NCBI GenBank assembly: GCA_008360975.2
Contig: CM039211.1
Location: forward strand, 24,484,558-24,548,557
Length of the DNA: 64,000 nucleotides
Origin: Lichenostomus cassidix
Taxonomy: Eukaryota > Chordata > Aves > Passeriformes > Meliphagidae
Reading direction: 5' to 3'
The notes beneath the pieces were generated by a model. It was not told the origin of the DNA and made no database searches. It saw only the letters and a list, made by a program, of their open reading frames with translations. Both the position numbers and the translations under genes were made by a program. This document shows positions 14,573-24,725 of this stretch, in pieces (positions within the stretch are counted from its first letter, which is position 1; each line of letters opens with the position of its first letter).

Positions 14573-14602
14573 TTTAATTATCATTTTAATTATCTTTAAT
14601 TA
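14573..14602. promoter_or_regulatory. cluster of three TAATTA motifs
   Basis: TAATTA cores occur at 14575-14580, 14587-14592 and 14597-14602, each preceded by TT. TAATTA is the typical core bound by homeodomain proteins. The spacing of about 10-12 bp puts them on nearly the same face of the helix. In AT-rich DNA this can arise by chance or by slippage of a 10-12 bp unit, so regulatory function is only a suggestion. Confidence 0.25.
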
Positions 14603-15464
14603 TTATTGGGAATGACAAACTTGTTCACAAAACCCTTATCATTAAAATTCCTTATGCCAAGGGGAAGCATTTTCACTAGTGTAGCTCTTGCTAGCAAAAC
14701 CAGTAAAAGAGACAGTGGGAAAAAAGCTGTGGAGATAAAATAAAGCTTGGTGGTCCTTGTGTAAAGCCCCTGAAGTTACATCCTTAATCTCTGGTAGGAC
14801 AAGGAGTACAGAAGTGGTAATGGGAGAGATGTGCCAGAAACTGGGGATCAGATATGAAAATTAGGCTGATACCAGGTGAAAACATGTATCCTCTGGAGAA
14901 GATATTCAAGCAGCAATGAAACACTCTGATAGGAATGATGGAAAAAGCCAGATGGACAGAAAAAATATCTAAGCACTTCGTCCATTTCTGGCCAAAAAGC
15001 AAGTTGAAATCACTAAAATTAACATTTGCTGTTACAACAGGGAATTCTTGTTAAGATGGAGCAATGAGTCACAAGAAATGAAAACCTCAACTTGTTAATT
15101 TATATGTAAAATAAATTCCTTTTAATTAGATTTGGCTGAAAGCGGCTGCACCTGATGCTTTTTGGTATATTCTTTATCAGTCAAAGAAGAAAAGGAAGAC
15201 GGAGAATGAAAAATAAAAATTTCTGTGCTATTTGCATAGAATCTAGGGCTACAGAATTAGAAGATATAGCCACTTCTACATTTTGGCTCTCATGCAATAG
15301 GGAATAAAATTTTTAAAAAAATAATCTGCAAAGTTCCATATGAGCCAGCCAAAACAAGTAGAGAAGAGAACTGACTGAAAGCGAAGCTATTACCTTAGGT
15401 GAACAGAAAAGAGCTTAAAGCTAACACACCTATTTTGTGCCATACAGATAATATCTAACTTACA

Positions 15465-15925
15465 TGACAAAGAGGGTCATGAATATTATTAGAGGCCTGG
15501 AACACCTCTCCTGCAAAGACAGACTGAGAGAGTTGCGGCTGTTCAGCGCAGAGAAGAGAAGGTTCCAGGGAGGCTTCACTGCAGCCTTCCAGTAGCTGAG
15601 GGGGGCTACAAGAACTGTGGAGAGGGATTATTGACAAGGGCCTGTACTGATAGGACAAGAGGGAATGAATTCAAACTGATTGAGCAGGTTTAGATTAGAC
15701 ATCAGAAGAAATTTTTTTACTGTGAGGGTGGTGAAACACTGGGACAGGTTGCCCAGAGAATTTTTGGCTGCCCCATCACTCGGAGTGTTCAATGACAGAT
15801 TGGATGGGGCATTGACCAACCTGGTCTAATGGAAGGTGTCCCTGTCCATGGAGTGGGGATTGAAACTGAATGGTATTTGAAGCTTCTTCCAACCCAAATC
15901 ATTCTATGATTCTATAATTCTATAA
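15465..15925 (+). mobile_element. CR1 LINE, 3' terminal fragment
   Basis: This is the 3' end of a CR1 retrotransposon on the plus strand. It runs from the segment reading GGAACACCTCTCCTGCAAAG through the typical GTGGTGAAACACTGG and GACAGGTTGCCCAGAGA blocks. It ends in CTTCCAACCC followed by three degenerate ATTCTATG-type terminal repeats at 15901-15924, a recognised hallmark of avian CR1. The element is 5'-truncated and carries only the end of ORF2 and the 3' UTR. Many substitutions show that it is old and inactive. The minus-strand open frames across it are shadows. Confidence 0.92.
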
Positions 15926-16614
15926 AGGGAAAAGAAGGAGAGTATTGCTGCAGAGCAATACAGAGGCAAAAATTATGCCAGTAAATTAGACAGTCATTCC
16001 TCTTCCTGGGAGTAGATGCTGGGGGCAGTGGTGCGAGAGGGAAGGAAAAGGAGAAGGACAGGGGAAGGATGCTGTGAGGACCTCTTCCTACTGAGAAAAA
16101 CTAAGACTACTGACTGAATGCTGTTATTTAATCTGATCAGAGTGGTGCTGATGGCCTGGATCCTCAGCAGAAGCAACTCAGATGGATCTCATTGATTTGA
16201 GTGGAATAATTTTAATTTATATTGCAATTTACAAAATTTTCTTATGAAGTTCTAGTCAAAAAAAGGTTTCTGGGGGAATGGTGCTTTGGTTAAGAAAGGA
16301 TGAGCTTCAGCTTCTGAGTTTTCCTACTCTGGCACAGTATTAAACTCACACATTTAGTATGTTTTAAATATGTTAATGTGAGTAAACAGATTTAAACATG
16401 TTTCAGGGTTTAAAATGTTAAAAACAGCCTCCCTCTTACACTTGCATTTCCTGGGATTTGTGACAGCACAGCTGTTGAGCAGTTATGCCATAATCTCTGT
16501 CAAGAAATTCATCCAGCAATAAAGCCTCAAACTCTCCATGTTTTTGGTAAATGTTTTTGGCAAAAGTTTTTGGCACCTGATTAAATTCCTCCAGTTCTCA
16601 GCATTCCCCTTTAA
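15926..16614. other. short gene-free stretch between CR1 fragments
   Basis: Unique AT-rich sequence with a purine-rich patch near 16030-16080. A small direct repeat lies at 16539-16575. I see no gene or other mobile element in it. Confidence 0.6.
16539..16575. repeat. three imperfect 13-14 bp tandem units
   Basis: The unit TGTTTTTGGTAAA (16539-16551) is followed by TGTTTTTGGCAAAA (16552-16565) and a shorter GTTTTTGGCA (16566-16575). This is a minor slippage repeat just upstream of the CR1 reverse-transcriptase fragment. Confidence 0.8.
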
Positions 16615-17577
16615 GATGAAGCTGGAACTGAACTTGGCAAGGGACGTAAAGAATAGCAGGAAGGGCTTCTACAGCTGTGTTAACTGCAGTAGGCAGGCCA
16701 ATAAACTAAAATTGGTGACAACAGATAGGAGAAGGTGACCACCTGAGGAACCTGAATGTACATAAATCCATGGGGCCTGATGAGATGTATCAGAGTGTCC
16801 TGAAGACATCAGTTGATGTAGTTGCCTAGTCACTCTCCATCATTTTGAGAAGTCATGGCAGTCAGGTGAAGCTCCATGTGAAAAGAAAAGGTAAAATATT
16901 GTACTCACATTTAAAAAGGGCAGAAAGGAGGAACCTGGGATCTACTGACCTGTCAGCTAACCTTTACACCTGGGAAGAACATGGAACAGATCCTCCTAGA
17001 AGCTGTGCTAAGGCATAGGGAGAACAGGGAAGTGATTCAAGATAGCCAGCATGGCTTCCCCAAAGAAAATCCTCTCTGGCATACCAAGTGGCTTTCTATG
17101 ATGGAGTGACTGTATCAGTGGATAAGGGAAGGACTACAGATATCATTTATCTGGACTTCTGTAAAGTCTTTGACGTGGCCACCCCAAGTGTCCTTCTCTC
17201 CAGACTGGAGAGTGATGGATTGGATGGGTGCACTGTTAGACAGATAGGAAAGTGGGTGGACGGTCACATCCAGAGGGTTGTGGTCAATGGCTCAGGGTTC
17301 TGATGGACAGCAGTGACTAGAGGTGTCCCTCAGGGGTTGGTACTGGGACAAGTGTTATTCCATGTCTTCATCAGTGACACAGATGAAGGCATCAAGTGCA
17401 CCCTCAGCAAATTTACAGATGACACCAAGCTGAGTGGTGCTGTTGACACTCCTGAAGGATGGGATGCCATCCAGAGGGACCTGGCCAAGATGGAGAAGTG
17501 GTCCCCTGAGAATCTCATGAGGTTTAACAAGACCAAGTGTAACGTGCACCTGGGCCAGGGTAACTCCCAGTATCTTG
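16615..17577 (+). mobile_element. CR1 LINE, internal reverse-transcriptase fragment
   Basis: This is decayed ORF2 of a CR1 non-LTR retrotransposon, an enzyme that copies its RNA into DNA at the target site. Translation of 16618-16735 gives the linker upstream of the RT domain (LARDVKNSRKGFY). 16750-16800 encodes the HKSMGPDEM-like block, with the intervening frame broken. 17088-17303 gives TTDIIYLDFCKVFD, the first catalytic aspartate region. 17313-17575 gives [10 protein letters not shown] and then [10 protein letters not shown], which corresponds to the FADD catalytic box with F-T-D-D. Stops and frameshifts at 16738, 17303 and elsewhere split the frame into pieces. Both the 5' and 3' ends are missing, so it cannot be active. 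Confidence 0.9.
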
Positions 17578-17632
17578 TCCAGGCTGAACAAACCAAGTGT
17601 CCTCATCCTCTCCTCATGAGGTCTTGACCTAA
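17578..17632 (-). mobile_element. short inverted CR1 piece joined to the RT fragment
   Basis: Beginning with CCAGGCTGAACAAACC, this stretch reads as CR1 in the opposite orientation. It is the segment near the end of ORF2 that also appears on the minus strand near 31090-31150 in this window. It abuts the plus-strand RT fragment with no unique sequence between. Either it is a separate small insertion or it is part of a rearranged single insertion. The alignment is short, so confidence is moderate. Confidence 0.6.
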
Positions 17633-20600
17633 TATCTCCCGAGCTCTTCCAGTGTGGCTGTTGCTGTGGTTGTGCAGCATCAATAAAACAATGCAGCTGA
17701 AATAAGGCCTCTCATTCTGCAAATCAGCTCCTCCATCTGGTTCCCCATGCAGCTCCACAAGAGCCTGTGCTGACACATTGCAGGGGTAGGTGAGCACAGA
17801 GGGCCAAAGACTGCATGGCGGAAATCTCTGCATGGGTCTGCATGAGATTCTCTGCCCAGGGCAAGCCCAGACTGGCAAATGACACTTACCTTGTAATTGC
17901 CATGAGGGTGTCAGGTCCCCAGCCTAGTTCTCATGGCCATTCAAAAGTCTAAAGATGCTCCAAGAATTTCACGTCTGAAAATCAGCTTTCTTCTTTGTGT
18001 CTCTTTCAGGCTGCACTTGAAAAGCACAGGGGACTTTGTAGCACCAGTTAGGTGTGTAGTTCTTTCCTCAACTTTGAAAATGTATCTTTTTCACTTAAAT
18101 GTAGACTTTGGGGAACATAGACAGATGCAGTGAAAAATTTTTAATAACATAGACGTTTTCTTATTCTAAACAATTTTTCATTTTTGATGAAAGCTGCAGC
18201 TATTTCCCAAAACTTGAAAGATATACTTTTTTCCCAGCAACAAAATAAGCTTCTTTTAAATAATGTTCTCTTGAATATGAAAAATATATTCACAAGTCAA
18301 TCTTTTACTCAGGTTATTTTTATGTGGCTAATTTTTTTTTTTGCTTTACATATGAAAAGTGAGAAAAGTTCCTTGTGTAGCCTTGAGGGGTTGTGAGCCT
18401 TTTTGATATCTGAGTGTGGCAACTTTTTCAGACACTGCTAATAAAGATTGTCACTGTCTACAGTGTAATCCCTCTAAAGTGTCTTTCCCTGCTACTGCAG
18501 CTGTGAATGATTTCCTTCAGGGGGAAAAAAATCCTTTTTTATTCTGGTCCTTCACTACTATTTAAGCATTTGCTTTACAGCAGTGCTGCAGGTTTCTAAT
18601 TTGAGGCTAATTAAATGCAGACACTTATGAAAACTAAGGATGTGATTTGCAAGGAGAACAACACTTGTGAGGATGTGAAAAATGAAACAAAGTGATGCAA
18701 ACCATCCATCACAACTAAGGCTGCAAGGCAAAATTCTCAGTAGGTGTTACTCCACTCTCTCGTGGGGTGATGCCAGAGGTCCCTCTGGTCAGGAAGCACA
18801 GTTTTCAATGCCGGTGAGCATACCAACAGCAGGAGCAGCATGGCAATGCTTCCCCCAAAGCGTGGCTGGTGCTCTGAGGGCTGCACTTGCCTGGTTGAAG
18901 CCCATCATCTTGCAAGGGCTGCCAGGGCCTCTGGGGTCTCACTGTGGCATGCAGGGCCTGGCATGGGAACAGTGCTGGCAGTGCATCTCACTGTCTTCAT
19001 TGCACTGGGTTCCCCATCCCTTGTTCACACGGTATAGGATTCTCTGATCCGTGGGGACAGACAGGAGAGCTCTCTTCCTGCCTGTAGGGAGAACCCAAGG
19101 AACCCGAATCACATGCATAAAGGAGGTGATTGCAAAACCCAGGATTTATTCAATCAGGCCAGAGCCCTTTGTCATTACAAGTGGAAATGGATGGCTTTTA
19201 GTTTAATTAGTATGTGCTGCTGTAGATCTTCAGCCATTTACCTGAACCAGTGTTAGCTGAGGAAGTGATGAGCAAGTTTGTTTTCCCTGCCCTTATTGAG
19301 TTAATTGTTGCCCTTGCTAAAATCTGTCCAATTTCTAAGCTACTGATTATCTCGTAAAAAAATTGCTACCAGTCACCAAATTAAAATTTATTTGGGAACA
19401 TGTTTTGAAAGTGGTTGAATTTTCTGGGTGAAGAGGATCTCATTTGCAAGGAGTTACTTGATTTGACTTTTCTTCCTTATCTACTGTGGAGGACATCAGG
19501 AATAGACAATATTGGAAAGAAAAGGTACTTAAAGGTCACAGCTAATAGTGCCTTTATCATTTTACTGTAGTCTGCTGGCACTTTCTTTGTGGAAAGTGTT
19601 TTTATGACATACACAGATATGGATATAAAGTGCTGGCTGTGAGCAGAACATGGGCAATGGAAAACACTTACTGCAACACAGCAGAAAGCAATCCCAAGTA
19701 AAGGTGTGACTGCAAGCAGTCTCTTTTTGGTTTTTTTTTTCTTTTAATTACTATTATATCACACAGTTTCAAAACAATTTTTTTTCATAGTCAAGGGACA
19801 GCATTTGGAAAGGAGCCCAGGGAAGCACGATCGTATTCCTGCTCATAGGGAGTCACACATATAAATGTAAATGCCTCTTCTGGGAGAAGGGGGAGATAGC
19901 AAAATTTTCTCTTTGTGGTTTCGTGATTGAGTTCACATATGATAAAAAAGGTGTGCCTTGAAAACAAGGTCGGTGACGACAGTGGATTATGTAGTGTCTG
20001 AAAATTTTATCCACAGATATGAGGTCTGAATGTCCACAGTGAGCTGAGGCTTGTGTTATAAATGCACAGAAGGGGTCAGGTGCCAGCAGCAGCAACCTCA
20101 GCAGCCTCTGGCGAGCTCTCTTTTATGTACAGTGAGGACGAGACAGGTGGGTTGGTGGTGATGTTCAGACTGGAGGTGGGGAGCTATCTGCATGAAGACC
20201 ATAGCCATGAGCTCACAATGTACCATCTGCCCCGCAGCTTGCATGTGCAGCATGTGGCTGCTGTGACACAGGGATTTCAAAGCAGCATTCACCCCTCCAA
20301 AAGAAGTTTCCAGGTTTGTTTTTCTTCTGTGTCTTATTGTGCTTATATCCATAGGGATGCAAAAATAGCTTTCCCTACATGTTTTCCTTGTCTGCCCTGG
20401 TCCATTCACTTCTCTTGAGACAGCTCCAGCTAATGGAGTTCTTCATGCAAAGTGTGTATGGATCTATGCAAATAACTTGTAATGTTTAATTAAACTGAAC
20501 TGTAATCAACAGAATTTATCTTTTGACTAGTGTGTACCAGGGAAGCTTTATCTGCTGAAAATTCACAGTAAGATTGGCTTGACTTTTAAAGGCACCATGT

Positions 20601-22392
20601 GAGTTTCTCATTAGCCTTATTATAATTTCTGAATAATAAATATGTAAATGATGAGTTTCACATGGGAGATTTAATTCTGTGCTCTTATTTCTGATTAGCT
20701 GGAAATATACCTTGGCTTTGTCAGATAATTGGTGCCACTGCACACCAATAAGGCATTTCCCTACAATTCATCAGATGCTGCTGAAATTAAAGAAGGCAGG
20801 AGCTGTTACATTTTTGACAGTTTTGTAATGCCAACTTGTTGAAGTTATAACTCAGCCATTAATATAATCTATGAATTATAAAATCTTTCTTATGTCAGGA
20901 ATTTAAAAACTGAAAACTCCAAACTGAAGATCTGAGCCTGGAGAATAAAAGCTCAGGGAACCAGATTTTTGCCTTCCTCTCTATCCCCATTTCTTTTCTG
21001 AGCGACTCTCCAAACAAAACACTCCCATTTAGTTTGAGTAAGAAAGAAGGAAAGTAGTATTTTTAGGAATTTGAACTTTACGTGCACATTCCAAACATGT
21101 ACTTAGCTTGTATGATTTTATTTTTTTCTTTTGAGATCTTGACATTGATGAGCCTGGTTATATGATAACTAATAAAATGTCACTGCAAATGGAAGATTCC
21201 AAATGTGAGTGTGGTCAGTGGTTCAAAACAACTCATGTAAAACAACTTAACACTTGCATGAATTTCCCTTTCCTTAACTGAATGCAATGGAAGAGGCAGG
21301 ACCACATGAAGAAATATTTGATTTGTAGTAGACTATCAAAACGTGAATCTACCCTGAAACAGAAGAATCCATAGTTTTAATGTTATCTTTCGGTAGACTT
21401 TATTTTGTTGCTTTAGTAATTGACTCCTATAAACATAATAAAAAGCAAACAGATCTATACTGAGATGAACAAAATAGCCACAAGCAAAGACTGTGGTATT
21501 AGTATTATTTTAGTATTTCATGGCAGTGTAATATTCAATGGATTTGGTGAACCTAATATTTTCTTCCGTGTTTGAAAAAGGACCCTTTTTTTACTGATCA
21601 TGTGGATAACCCTTCACCATTTTGTTTGTCTTCTTGCAAGGCCAAATTTAAGTTCCCCTTTTGGCAATTTGAGTTCCAGTCTTTATCAAGCATGTACCAC
21701 CTCTCATCCAAACAAACAGTCTCTCTGGCTGATACAGGACATTCCTTCCCTCTCTTGGGGCACTTTCTCCCCTCCGTCAGCAGCTCAATATATCAGCTTC
21801 TCATGGCTTTGTGTTCTTCTTTACTCTTGATGTTACCCACCCATTTCAGAATGCACTAGTAAGCTTTGCTGCTTGTCTCCATCACGTTGTATAAAGTCAT
21901 AGAAATAAAGCTTACTTAAACTGCTCAGACTGCCTTTTAATATTGCAAAACCAGTAGAATGAAATCAGGAAAGGTTTTAATTGTAAAGGTCTGTTAATAG
22001 TTCACAGAACATACATAAACTATGACTGTTGAACTTATCAAATACCCAGGGCATGTCAAATGTTCATATTTTCATATGAATTATTTAAGGAAAAGGAATG
22101 TGGTTAATAATAATTTTTTAAATCATTTTTATTGAAGATTCAACAAGATGTATTTCTTTGTTCTAGCTTTCCAAATAATTTTTAACTTTCCAAATTTCAG
22201 TTTTCCAGTTTTGGAAAACCACCAACTACAAACAACTAAAACCTGTCACACGAAAAGAAGAGTCAGAAATATTAAAAAAATGTGTTACCAAGTCAGCCTC
22301 TAACAAAAAATTTTGATGATGTATGCATTTTTATGTGTTTGTGCAATTCTCCATTATTTCTTTATGGCTGAGTCCGTGTAAAATAGAAAAGG

Positions 22393-22408
22393 TATTATTA
22401 TTATTATT
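22393..22408. repeat. (TAT)n microsatellite
   Basis: Five uninterrupted TAT/ATT units in AT-rich surroundings. Confidence 0.9.
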
Positions 22409-23840
22409 GTACTACAAACACCAACCCTTATTTCATTACTATTATTGCAGTAGTTATTAATCATCAGTATCATGACGATTTTTATAAGTTTAAAGAACAC
22501 TTTCTTTCTCTGTTCATTAGTTTTTGTCTATTGTTATGATCCTCATGGCATCTGAAATGGCTAAGCAGTCAATTAAAAGTCTAACAGAGATGGAAAAATT
22601 CCTTAGTGAATTGAATGCAAGTCTGCATTTTCTGATTTATAGTCACTCTACAATACATTTAAAGAAATATTTTGATTTAATTCATATGTTTGGGTTTTTT
22701 TTTAATGTAGTGCTGCAATGTGAGCTAGGGTACAACACACTGGAAGTACTATCTCCTTTCTCTTAAGTGCTGAGGACTGTGAGTGATACTCCTTATTTCT
22801 AGATTTCTGTCACAATGTCTCTTAGTCATAGGGACACTGGATTTGGTGAGACACAACAACTGTTCTTTAAATGCTATTGAGAAACCGCCTTTTGTGAGGA
22901 TGGAGGTGGCAATCCATGAGTGTCAACACTGAGCATGAGGTAATTTTTAAGATCAACCACCATGTTCCATCCCAGGGGATGTACAAAACCAGGCTTGGCC
23001 CTTGGTGTTTTGCATAAACACAGCAGTGTTTGGGATCAGACACCTGTAAAGATGAGGCACAAACAGCAGCATGCACCCTGGGTGTGCTGTTATTCAGTAA
23101 AATAGGACTGCTCTGAAAATGTACAAACAGGAGCACAGATGAAAGCTGTGTTTGTAATAAAAGCTGAGATCATGGCACAGTCCACATGATCCACACTGAG
23201 CTGTCTGATACCTGCGGTGGATGTGAAGAAATACTGTGGAAAATGCTCCAGGCAGAAAAGTAAGAATTTTCCTCTTTCATTGGGAAAGCACTGTTAAGAA
23301 TTCAATTCTTTACACTCATAGGAAAATCCAAATATATTCCAAGAAAATCAATTTTAAGACATGGTGTAGAAGAGACCTATACCAGTTGAAACTAGCAGGC
23401 TCTCTTCCTTGATATGGAAGCATAATTTAGGCATTGTTTAATCTAGGAAATATTAAAGCCACAGAAATATCAGGGCTTAACAGTGCTAGCAAGTCCTTTT
23501 CCAATCTACTGGAGGAAACTGTTTCAATTGTTTAAGTAAAGTGATCAGCATTTTAGAACAGTTCCCTTCTGCTCTTCCTTCCCTTCCTGCACTATCCTTC
23601 TGAGAAGACAGTCTCAGATCTGTAGCACTTTACAGGTTAAAAATCTTGTTACAAGGTTAAATTTATTCATGGTAGCATGAGCAGGCTTTGTTTAGCTAAA
23701 CTTAAACACTGTGTCCTTATCCTGTCCTGCGTTCCTGTGACCTACGTCGGTGAAGCAGGTTTCTGCTTTGATTCTGAGTATCTATTTCTTCAAGATAGGA
23801 CCAAAAGACTCCTCAGTAAATTGTTGGGGTTTTGGTTCGT

Positions 23841-23899
23841 TTGTTTTTTCATTTTAATTTATTATTATTTTTAATTTTTATTTTATTTTATTTTTTTAC
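23841..23899. repeat. T/A-rich low-complexity tract
   Basis: Runs of TTTTA, TTATTATT and TTTTTTT with a single C near the start. It follows a TTGGGGTTTTGG segment. Nothing coding is visible. Confidence 0.8.
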
Positions 23900-24361
23900 A
23901 CTCTGCTGTGCTGGTCACCAGCTTCCCTGATCATGGACTGTGTGGCAGTTTAAGACTCCTGCTTAGGTCAGCTCTGCCCCACATTTAGGCTCAGCAGATA
24001 ATTGCTCATCTGCTCTGATAAAAGACAAAAATTATGGCTAACACCCCCAGCTGCCAAGCTGCTGTCCTACTTAAAACATGAAAAATGAAGAAAGCAATAG
24101 GAACAATTACCATAAAATAAACCCTTCTAGACAGCAGCAGCACGAGGCAATCTAACACTTCCCAAAACATCAGAGTAAAACCATGCCCACTTCTACTCTG
24201 AAGAAAGCCTAGGTCTTCTTTACTGTCCCTTCCAGCCCTAACTCCACTCAGGAGCCAGGATGTTATCATGAAGAATTTACTAGGCTGTAATGCTGGCTGC
24301 CAAATTTGTTAATGGAATTCCCCATCAAGACAAAATCCTTCCTCTGTGATCTCACTAGAGC

Positions 24362-24725
24362 TGTGCTGGTTTAAACCAGTAGGAGAACTGAACTGTACAT
24401 AGATACCTTGGGAGAGATTTCAGGCTGGAATTTCAATTTAATAGAAATATTACAATAAGTACAATGATACAGAAAAACTTGCTTAAACACACAAAGCTGG
24501 AATACAGCCTTGCACCCTGTTGGTCAGGGTGGTGGTTACAGTCCTATCAAGCAGCGATTGCAGTCATGTTGAAACTATGGTTATGGTTGAAAGCAGTTGT
24601 CCTGTGGAAGTTCAGGTCCTCCTCTGGATCTGTCCAGTGGTGGTGGTGTCCCATGTCCCCAAAATGCCCAGACTGTATACAGGGGGGTTCAGGCAGCACC
24701 TGCTCCAATTCAAGCCAAAAGAAAG
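24362..24725. mobile_element. LTR-like segment of an endogenous retrovirus (tentative)
   Basis: The segment starts with TGTGCTGGTTTAAACCAG, which has the TG start and CTGGTTT block that I associate with bird endogenous retroviral LTRs. It continues through an ATTACAATAAGTACAATGAT block and the phrase CCCTGTTGGTCAGGGTGGTGG, followed by CAGTCCTAT-type repeats. No matching target-site duplication was found, the right edge is a guess and orientation is not settled. There is no internal gag, pol or env frame. The three overlapping short open frames at 24464-24821 are by-products. Confidence 0.42.

Larger units (their letters stand above)
3966..15464. other. gene-free region, about 11.5 kb
   Basis: I see no gene and no clear retroelement here. 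Open frames are all below about 120 codons and have no family resemblance, including the longest, at 4042-4395 on the minus strand. The stretch holds local features listed separately: an inverted/direct repeat at 6396-6464, a T/G-rich tract at 6527-6577 and a TAATTA cluster at 14573-14602. It also has an A-run followed by short CA and CCCA repeats at 8604-8675, and a T-run at 11339-11355. Composition is AT-rich throughout, as expected for bird intergenic or intronic DNA. Confidence 0.6.
17633..24361. other. gene-free region, about 6.7 kb
   Basis: No recognised gene. A GC-richer patch at about 18760-19110 holds a 121-codon open frame (18682-19047) without any family resemblance. 20500-20900 is AT-rich but of high complexity, with TAAT motifs and a 7-bp inverted pair ATTGGTG/CACCAAT at 20728-20749, and looks like candidate conserved non-coding DNA. 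Simple repeats are (TTA)n at 22393-22408 and a T/A-rich stretch at 23841-23899. Confidence 0.55.

Noticed and set aside
24205..24260. TGTCCCTTCCAGCCCTAACTC resembles a CR1 3' end
   Set aside because: The match is only about 20 bp, with no upstream CR1 blocks and no terminal octamer repeats.
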